Below, in pieces: positions 35,229 to 41,791 of a stretch of DNA of 41,791 nt. This stretch comes from Flavobacterium psychrophilum (GTDB taxonomy: Bacteria > Bacteroidota > Bacteroidia > Flavobacteriales > Flavobacteriaceae): the NCBI GenBank assembly GCA_945874225.1, contig CAMCFT010000030.1, forward strand, positions 1 through 41,791, read 5' to 3'. Each line of letters starts with the position of its first letter. Within the stretch, counting starts at the first letter, position 1. Position numbers and translations under genes: made by a program. The notes beneath the pieces are model-generated. The model saw nothing but the letters and a program-made list of their open reading frames with translations, had not been told where the DNA came from and searched no databases.

Positions 35229-37856
35229 CTAAACTCTTGAACTTGCAATGTCATAAAACTGCAACAATACTTCGTCTTCCATTAATAGATTGTTTGGAAT
35301 CCTATCACCAATAATTACAATGGTTTTGAAGTCTTTATCTTGATAGCATTGTTTGAAACCAGCCCGAAGGGACTCAACGCGTACTTCTTTTAGTTTTCCT
35401 TTAGGTTTAAGTACTTCAGTTTTATATGTTTCAAATTGTTTTAGTAAACGTTTTGAACGTAATTTTTCTAAATCAATTTCATTTTCAGGATTTGGAACAT
35501 ACCATTTATCTTTTTCGTCTTTTAGAAAATTTTCCTCTAAAATGATTGCTAATTCAGGTATAACATCTCCCTTTCTAACACCTGCAAGGGCTTGCATCCA
35601 TTGTGGTTGAATGTCTTGATAAGTCAATGAGTTTTTATCCAAAAAGTTTTTTAACCATAATACACCATCTTGTTCTGAAGATACTAATAGTGTTAATTGT
35701 ATAAACTCTGGATTGTCAGCTTTCTTTTTATCATATTCTTGAACTTGTTCATTGGTAAAAAACATACCATCACGTTCAATAAATCGTTCTCTTAAACCTA
35801 GTTGAAATTTCCCCGCATCAATAGGTACCGGTAATCCTTTTTGAATATAAAACGCAATTAATCTGTCAAAAATAATTTTTGGGCTTCTTTCAATAATGGC
35901 AGTCGTTGAACTACCTATTACTAAGTGAATTGGTAAATGATATAAATGTTCTTCGACAAAATCCCAAACTGCAATAATATTATTTTGATTTTTATAAAAT
36001 TTTTCAATAAATACCATTGAAGGTTTGTAGCAAGAAATTACTAGGTCTTGTTTTACAGCTGTTGGAGACATAATCGCTTTGTATGAACCTTGTTTCTTAT
36101 CTAATCCACTTACATTTGAAATCACAAAACCACTTTGTTGTAAACTATACTGAATCGCATTCCAGATTCCAGCACTTGTATTTGAAAATTCTACGGTCAT
36201 CCATTTCCCTGGTTTTAGAATTCTAAAAAACTCATTAAAACACTTTTGCATTAAAGATTGATAATCAAAAACAGATTTTTTTTGACTTTTATTTTCAATT
36301 GCTTCTTCTTTGATATTTGTTTTTACTTTCAACCACGCTTCCCATATAAAATTTAATTCTGCATACATTAAATTACCACCGAAAGGTGGGTCTGTAAAAA
36401 TATAATCTATACTATTATTTTCAATCTTATTATTTGAAGCCGAAAGTGTTTGAACTATATTTTCTGTATTTTCTATGAATGGAAGAATTCTCTTAACAGC
36501 TGCAATTTTATTCTTAATTGTTCTAAATGGATTTGTTTCGGTTTGTAATGAACCTATGTATAATGTTCCTGACATAGGAACATTACCAGATCTACCAAAT
36601 TTATAACGAGCTGTCCTTAATAAATTTGTTAGCGTTCCGGTGAAAATATATTTTAAAAAACGGTCTTCCTTTATGTGGTCATAAATTTTGGAAATAATTA
36701 ATAATGATCTGCTAAAATGAAATTGGTCTACTCTAGTTATGCCTGAATGAACCCCAGATCTCCATGTATCTCCCCAGTTTTGACCAACTCCCATTATTTC
36801 ATCTAAAGGATACCATTCTTTATAATGCTTTGATATTGTTGTATCTAATTCGATATCTAATGTTGAAGGTTCTTTTACTGATAATCCTTTATTGTCTACG
36901 TAATTTATAAATGCAATTTCTTTTTTAGGAATTGAGATTGTTGATTTAGATACTTCATCATAAATGGTAATCATAATTCTATTTAATTGCCCTTTAATAG
37001 ATTTCATAGAACATTTTGGACATTCAATTTCATCTAAAACTGTAGTTCCTGATATTCCATTTTTCCAAAAATTTATTTCATTACTACAAGAAGGACATTC
37101 AAATATTTCGGTCCAAACAATAAAATTAATCTCTCTTGAAATTCCTTTAACATCAGTTGAAAATACCCATTGATATTGTTTCTCAAGGTCATCTAAAAAT
37201 TTATTAAACTTTTCAATTTTTTTATAATTATTATCATATTGATAATTATAATTTGAAGCTATATGAGATGCTATAGGAGACAAATCTCCACAAATCGAAT
37301 GTCTTTTACCCCATTTGACTTTTTTATTTTCTATATCAATTAAGTGTTTAAATTCATTCTCTGGTTTTCCACATAAAGTAGCTGCCAAACCTGTCATTCC
37401 AGTACCTGCAAAACCGTCAAAAATAATATCTCCCGGTTGTGTATAATGCAAAATATATCGCATAATTGCAGGATGAGGCACCTTGGTATGATAGGAATGT
37501 GCATTGTAAATAGGATTATTTTTCCCTTCACTTACGTCAGTGGCATAAGGCTCTACAACTTCATAACCGGAAGTTCTTTTACCTTTTTTCTCCAACTCTT
37601 TTTTTTCTTCTTCCCATTCAGCAATAAAGTCATTGAGCCAAGGATTAGGGCATGCGGTATAAAATGGAGGGTCTGAAAGATTAAGAACGTCTTCATCTTC
37701 ACCAATAGGAAAGCCTTCCATTTTTTTTAACTCTGGAAGTTGTTTGCGCAATTCTTCACGAAAATATTTTCTTCTTTCTTCTTCGGAATTGAAGGTTTTT
37801 CCTAAAACGGTTACCGGTTGGTTTTGGGTTGTATCTTGAAACATATTGGATGCCAT
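35229..37856 (-). CDS. pglXI: PglXI, DNA methyltransferase of type 3 BREX
   Basis: An 875-aa site-specific DNA methyltransferase of the DUF1156/COG1743 type. It has SDPPFYTACPNPW at 61-73, a SAM-binding motif FDGFAGTGMTG (146-156), and a second DPPF at 489-492 (IFTDPPFGG). It therefore carries two candidate catalytic motif IV sequences. A CPSC...CPKC zinc-finger-like pair lies at about 255-285. No restriction nuclease domain is visible. In BREX the methylase marks self DNA and the unmethylated phage genome is blocked. It starts 3 bp after the brxC stop. The adenine-N6 target is expected from the family; the recognition sequence cannot be read from here. Confidence 0.85.
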   Translation of the reverse strand: MASNMFQDTTQNQPVTVLGKTFNSEEERRKYFREELRKQLPELKKMEGFPIGEDEDVLNLSDPPFYTACPNPWLNDFIAEWEEEKKELEKKGKRTSGYEVVEPYATDVSEGKNNPIYNAHSYHTKVPHPAIMRYILHYTQPGDIIFDGFAGTGMTGLAATLCGKPENEFKHLIDIENKKVKWGKRHSICGDLSPIASHIASNYNYQYDNNYKKIEKFNKFLDDLEKQYQWVFSTDVKGISREINFIVWTEIFECPSCSNEINFWKNGISGTTVLDEIECPKCSMKSIKGQLNRIMITIYDEVSKSTISIPKKEIAFINYVDNKGLSVKEPSTLDIELDTTISKHYKEWYPLDEIMGVGQNWGDTWRSGVHSGITRVDQFHFSRSLLIISKIYDHIKEDRFLKYIFTGTLTNLLRTARYKFGRSGNVPMSGTLYIGSLQTETNPFRTIKNKIAAVKRILPFIENTENIVQTLSASNNKIENNSIDYIFTDPPFGGNLMYAELNFIWEAWLKVKTNIKEEAIENKSQKKSVFDYQSLMQKCFNEFFRILKPGKWMTVEFSNTSAGIWNAIQYSLQQSGFVISNVSGLDKKQGSYKAIMSPTAVKQDLVISCYKPSMVFIEKFYKNQNNIIAVWDFVEEHLYHLPIHLVIGSSTTAIIERSPKIIFDRLIAFYIQKGLPVPIDAGKFQLGLRERFIERDGMFFTNEQVQEYDKKKADNPEFIQLTLLVSSEQDGVLWLKNFLDKNSLTYQDIQPQWMQALAGVRKGDVIPELAIILEENFLKDEKDKWYVPNPENEIDLEKLRSKRLLKQFETYKTEVLKPKGKLKEVRVESLRAGFKQCYQDKDFKTIVIIGDRIPNNLLMEDEVLLQFYDIASSRV

Positions 37857-37859
37857 TGT

Positions 37860-40800
37860 TTATTTTAATATAATTCTAATTTTATCTCTTTCTTTTCCTC
37901 TACATACTTCATCAATATAACTTTTGAATGCTACTATTGCTTCTTCAGGACTTAAAGGTTTGCTAAAGGCTGTTTTTAGACTATCTGTACTTAATTCTAC
38001 TTTTTCAAGACCTTTGTGTAATTCCATTATGGCATTTCTAATGGATAAGGCATTGCTTTTTTCCATCTGAACCGTGTCATTTTTGAAATTTTCTAATAAC
38101 GTAATCTTTCCTTTATCCAAAAGTCCAATATTCTTTTTAACTATTGGGTCATCAAGTATTTCCTTAAGTGCTGCTACCCAATTATTATAAATCTCTTTTA
38201 ATTCTAGTTTCAAATCTTGAATTGATGAAGTTCCTTGATCAAGATAATCTAAAGGATTAAAATCATGATATGTTTTTTCCAGAATTGCCTCCATATTTAC
38301 TTTTGAATTTGCTGGTTTTAGTTTGTCAATTTTATTTAACAACTGAGAGTATTGAGCAGATGGTAAAAAATCAGCTTCTTTTAAAATATCATTAATTACT
38401 TTTTCATTACTGTCTAAAACTGCTTGTTTCAGTGTATTGTCTTTTTCACTAATACGGTATTTTAAATACTGTTCCAAATAATATTTAGCATATTTGGTTT
38501 TTAAATCCTGAAGTTCTTTTTTGTAATTAGAAATAATAGCGTCATCCCCAGAACCAATTATATCTGATAATTGATCGATAGCTTGGTTGATTTTATCTTT
38601 TAAATCTTTATCGGTAATAAATTGTGTACTTAAATTTAAGTAGGTTATTACGTCATCAAACGCTTTTAATTCCTCTAACTGTTTCTCTACTTTTTCTACA
38701 ATTGGTTTTGATTCTAAAATATGGTTTACTTCATCTAAGGAAAATTGAAAATTTTTAATCCTTGCTTCAGAATTGTATGTTTTTAATTTATCACAAAATC
38801 CTGAGAACGCAGTGAAACTTTGATGCATTCTTTGTGCTTCATTTTGAGATATTATTTCAATTCCTTTGAAAGAATATCCTCCATGAATTTTACTGTTAAT
38901 TGTTACTGTTTTTTGAGCCCATTCAGATGCTTTCCTACCTAATTCTATATAGGTGTTATCATCTTTTAAATGCTTACTCAAATCTTTACCTAAAAGCCCC
39001 AAAAACATTGCTTTTAAAGCGGCTTCATTTACTCCTTTAGGATGTTTAATATGTGCAAAACCAAAATAATCTTCAACAGAAACATCTTTCAGCTCATTTA
39101 GATTTGTTGAATTTATTGATTTACCAGATGAAAGTGTAATCTCTATATCTCCCAAAGCTGTAAGACAAGATAAAACAAGAAATTCTAATTCAGCCTCAAT
39201 TTTATAATCTTTTGATACCCATAATTTTGATTCAACATGAATACATTCTAGAATTTCATCACGATTTAGAACCATTCCTGTTCCTTTATCGTTAAGTAAT
39301 TTTAGTATATTTTGAGCATATTCAGAATGACTAATATCTAATCTTCCTGGAACCCATAATCCTAATCCGGATAGTATTCCTTCACCATCTCTATTGGCTT
39401 GATCTTGTTTTTCAATTTTTAATAAAGCTTGTTTTACTAATCGATGAAAATTATCTTTTGTAATCGGAGTGTTTAATTGACTAAAGTTTGGATATTTAGG
39501 GTTTTCTTCTTTGAACCAATTTTCTAATAAAAAGGAAGTTACATCAGAAAAAATTTGTTCTTTAGAAGCACCTCTCCCAGGAAGAGAATAATTACTTAAT
39601 GGTACCTCTTTACCCAAGTAATCAACCTTAGTTATATTAATAAATTCAATGTCGAATAAGTTTCTTGCTTTCGTATTGAGATCATCTCTTTTTTTACTGT
39701 AAATAGATTTTTGGGTAGAATCAGCATGTCCTTCTAAAGCAAAAGCCGCACCATATAAAGCAATAGTATTTTTAAATTCTTCCGATAAATCGTCCATTAT
39801 AAAATATACTTCGTCCGCATCATGATTCCTCTTTTTCTTCGATTCATCAAAAATTGGCATAAAATACATATAGAAATGTTGCTTTGGATGGGTTGTTGAT
39901 TTTTCATTTGGATTGCCAAAAAATATATATCCATCGCGGAGGCTTTTATGACTTTTCCATTCAATAGCGTGTTCCCAAATTAAAAACCCTGACCTATAGG
40001 TATCATGGTCTAATGCCATATTTAACTCCAAGAATTTATAAAAATATTCATCTTTTTGTGAGTCATCCATCGAGGCTGCATAATCCTTTATTTTTTGATC
40101 AAAATTAACACCTCCTTCAATTCTTAAATGATACTCTTGATTCTCAGTGTTTTTATCAAAATATTGGCCAGTAGTAGCAGTAATAATTTGTTTGGCAGTT
40201 GAGTCCATTATATCAAGTAGAAAGTCTCTATCCGTAGCTAGCTTATCTGTCAAACATAAATCGTCTACCAAATGTTCCGTATTTGTCCCATTTTGTTTGT
40301 TTAAATCATGCTGAAGGATTTTAATAGCACAAGCATTTGTAATTCTTTGAGCAATTCCCTTTTTCCCTTCACGAGCACCGGTGAAATAGGTGTCAATTTT
40401 GTCACTAATAGTATCAGTAACTTCTTTTACTCTTCTGATATCTGGGATAGCCATCATTGATTGATCCTTTTGGATGTCTTTCCAATAATTATCATAAGTC
40501 AATAAACCAGGATTATCTGTTGGAACTTCAGTTTCTAATATTTCTAGAAATTGATTGGAAAGTGTTTTAAGAATTTCCCTTTGACTTTTACCAATTCTTA
40601 TTTTTTCAAAATTTTCAAAGTAAGAAGGATGCACTGGAAAAAGTTCTACATAATCTTGAGTTTTTGCGTGTAAATCTGTAAAATATTTTAAAAACCCTTC
40701 AAGATGTTTTTTTATTTTTTGTTTTTGATGTTCATCTTTTTTAAGTAATCTATTCTTAACAATAAATGCTACATCTTCTTTAGTAATCATAATGTCTTTA

Positions 40801-41519
40801 TATCTATCATTTACTTTTTGAAGCATTTTCGCAGCAAATTGAAATTCTGAAGCGTGATAAATCATTTCTTGAACACCAAACACGAATTTGAATTTTGATG
40901 AATCACAAGCTTGGCCGAGAGCTTGTAAAACTTGTAAATCGCTATTCAACTTATCAGCAGTACTTCTCCCTTTTAGGTAGGCAAGCATTTCATCAATAAC
41001 AATCATAAACCCTTTGTCCGGATATTTATCTTCGAAATCAGCCATCATTAATTGAATTTTTTCAAAATATGATATTGCACCATGACCATCAAAAGAAAAG
41101 ACTATTCCAATTTTAGATAGATACTCCTCGATTTTAAAAGAAATAACTTCCCATAAGCTTTCTTGATGCCCTAATTCAAATCGTAAGACCATGAATTTAC
41201 CTGCAATCTTTTTCAGTTCTTGTTTTGGCTTTTCTTCAGTTATTAATTCAATTAAGTCTATGTTTTCAGCTATCAAAGAAATTAATGACATTAAATGTGA
41301 TTTTCCAGTGCCATAATTACCAACAATTTGTAATCCAAAAGATTCTTGTTTATTAGTGAAATTTAGATTTTTTACAATTAGTGGAATTAAATTTTCACTA
41401 AAGGCTTTAGAAAAAACAAATGTTTTAATCAACGATTTTTGATATTCAGTATCACCAGTTCTACTAAATTTAACAACCTCAGTTATGGGTTCGAAATTTA
41501 AAAGTTCATTATATTTCAT
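37860..41519 (-). CDS. brxC: BrxC/PglY, BREX P-loop ATPase (DUF6079 type)
   Basis: A 1219-aa protein with an N-terminal AAA+-like ATPase: Walker A GNYGTGKSH (67-75) and Walker B MIVIDEM (172-178, Asp176-Glu177). The rest is mostly helical, with coiled-coil-like segments near the C-terminus (for example EKVEKQLEELKAFDD). Length and motif placement fit BrxC of BREX, the large ATPase of the complex. The start overlaps the brxF stop by 11 bp, and the gene leads into pglXI with a 3-bp gap. No alternative assignment is plausible in this context. Confidence 0.85.
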   Translation of the reverse strand: MKYNELLNFEPITEVVKFSRTGDTEYQKSLIKTFVFSKAFSENLIPLIVKNLNFTNKQESFGLQIVGNYGTGKSHLMSLISLIAENIDLIELITEEKPKQELKKIAGKFMVLRFELGHQESLWEVISFKIEEYLSKIGIVFSFDGHGAISYFEKIQLMMADFEDKYPDKGFMIVIDEMLAYLKGRSTADKLNSDLQVLQALGQACDSSKFKFVFGVQEMIYHASEFQFAAKMLQKVNDRYKDIMITKEDVAFIVKNRLLKKDEHQKQKIKKHLEGFLKYFTDLHAKTQDYVELFPVHPSYFENFEKIRIGKSQREILKTLSNQFLEILETEVPTDNPGLLTYDNYWKDIQKDQSMMAIPDIRRVKEVTDTISDKIDTYFTGAREGKKGIAQRITNACAIKILQHDLNKQNGTNTEHLVDDLCLTDKLATDRDFLLDIMDSTAKQIITATTGQYFDKNTENQEYHLRIEGGVNFDQKIKDYAASMDDSQKDEYFYKFLELNMALDHDTYRSGFLIWEHAIEWKSHKSLRDGYIFFGNPNEKSTTHPKQHFYMYFMPIFDESKKKRNHDADEVYFIMDDLSEEFKNTIALYGAAFALEGHADSTQKSIYSKKRDDLNTKARNLFDIEFINITKVDYLGKEVPLSNYSLPGRGASKEQIFSDVTSFLLENWFKEENPKYPNFSQLNTPITKDNFHRLVKQALLKIEKQDQANRDGEGILSGLGLWVPGRLDISHSEYAQNILKLLNDKGTGMVLNRDEILECIHVESKLWVSKDYKIEAELEFLVLSCLTALGDIEITLSSGKSINSTNLNELKDVSVEDYFGFAHIKHPKGVNEAALKAMFLGLLGKDLSKHLKDDNTYIELGRKASEWAQKTVTINSKIHGGYSFKGIEIISQNEAQRMHQSFTAFSGFCDKLKTYNSEARIKNFQFSLDEVNHILESKPIVEKVEKQLEELKAFDDVITYLNLSTQFITDKDLKDKINQAIDQLSDIIGSGDDAIISNYKKELQDLKTKYAKYYLEQYLKYRISEKDNTLKQAVLDSNEKVINDILKEADFLPSAQYSQLLNKIDKLKPANSKVNMEAILEKTYHDFNPLDYLDQGTSSIQDLKLELKEIYNNWVAALKEILDDPIVKKNIGLLDKGKITLLENFKNDTVQMEKSNALSIRNAIMELHKGLEKVELSTDSLKTAFSKPLSPEEAIVAFKSYIDEVCRGKERDKIRIILK

Positions 41520-41791
41520 ATTGTATGTTACTTAAGTTCTTAATATTAATTTTCACACCTTTTGATTTTGTTAAAAAGTATAAATTTTCTTTGTCAGTTT
41601 CTCCTTCCCATTGAATGAAAAGGGAATTTGTTTTTGAAAAATTATCGATAAAACTATAGAAGTCAAATTTTAAACTAGGTTCAAAAAGAATACCTACATT
41701 TTTAATTGAAATTGAATCACCAAACTGTTGATGTCTGTGAATGGACTTATTAATTATTTCTTCCAATTTAGAGTTTGTTTTTAAAGTGAAT
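41509..41791 (-). CDS. brxF: BrxF, C-terminal part (right-edge partial)
   Basis: The frame is open to the right edge. The TTG at 41766 that could be taken as a start continues upstream in frame (codons FTLKTNSKLEE) to the window end, so the gene is cut rather than short. The visible ~93 residues contain VGILFEPSLKFDFYSFI and NSLFIQWEGE, followed by LYFLTKSKGV. These match the end of BrxF, the small P-loop protein that opens type 3 BREX operons. Its Walker A lies outside the window. This confirms the BREX subtype and places the operon promoter outside the window. Confidence 0.75.
   Translation of the reverse strand, partial: FTLKTNSKLEEIINKSIHRHQQFGDSISIKNVGILFEPSLKFDFYSFIDNFSKTNSLFIQWEGETDKENLYFLTKSKGVKINIKNLSNIQYEI

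Noticed and set aside
35229..37856. A type II or type I restriction-modification methylase
   Set aside because: It sits in a complete type 3 BREX gene order with no restriction endonuclease or specificity subunit gene in the operon.

Overview
The window is A+T-rich DNA from a Bacteroidota genome, most likely Flavobacterium or a close relative. The evidence is a tandem set of large secreted proteins ending in type IX secretion (T9SS) type A sorting domains, A-rich leaders without Shine-Dalgarno sequences, and a split HipA kinase with the N-terminal Cys/His motif I associate with this phylum. Almost everything lies on the minus strand. Only the nuclease-helicase (18.7-22.1 kb) and the tyrosine recombinase (24.8-25.4 kb) are convincingly on the plus strand.

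Region 1 (1-15.3 kb) is a surface and secreted protein cluster. It holds the 5' end of a fourth family member cut by the left edge, three complete T9SS cargo proteins of 1501, 707 and 1945 residues, and a lipoprotein that looks like a beta-propeller. A conserved motif (AATCGATRAAATACACAAT on the plus strand) lies upstream of the four T9SS genes, and hairpin terminators separate the units.

Region 2 (15.4-18.1 kb) is a tandem attachment-site array. Two identical 45-bp copies of a tRNA 3' half (CAU anticodon), each next to a hairpin and flanked on both sides by tandem ~11-13 bp direct repeats of the type TTCCTCACGCA, enclose a three-gene HipBST-type toxin-antitoxin operon. There is no integrase inside the 2162-bp unit. 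It looks like a minimal cargo cassette moved in trans, or the remnant of accreted integrative elements.

Region 3 (18.2-27.2 kb) is an accessory region. It contains an orphan integrase-N-domain-like ORF, a 1125-aa fusion of a Cas4/RecB-like nuclease, a DEDD exonuclease-like domain and an SF1 helicase, a 569-aa protein with polymerase-palm-like motifs, a membrane-anchored zincin, a FimB-sized tyrosine recombinase beside a perfect 25-bp palindrome, GC-rich repeats unlike their surroundings, and several unrecognised small genes.

Region 4 (27.2-30.1 kb) is a compact minus-strand cluster: two linked unknowns, an N-formylglutamate amidohydrolase-family protein, a VanZ-like membrane protein and another unknown.

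Region 5 (30.4 kb to the right edge) is a type 3 BREX phage-defence operon in canonical order: brxF (cut by the right edge), brxC, pglXI, brxHII, pglZ, brxA, with junctions of a few bases. Regions 2-5 together look like a defence or mobile-element island beside a surface-protein locus.
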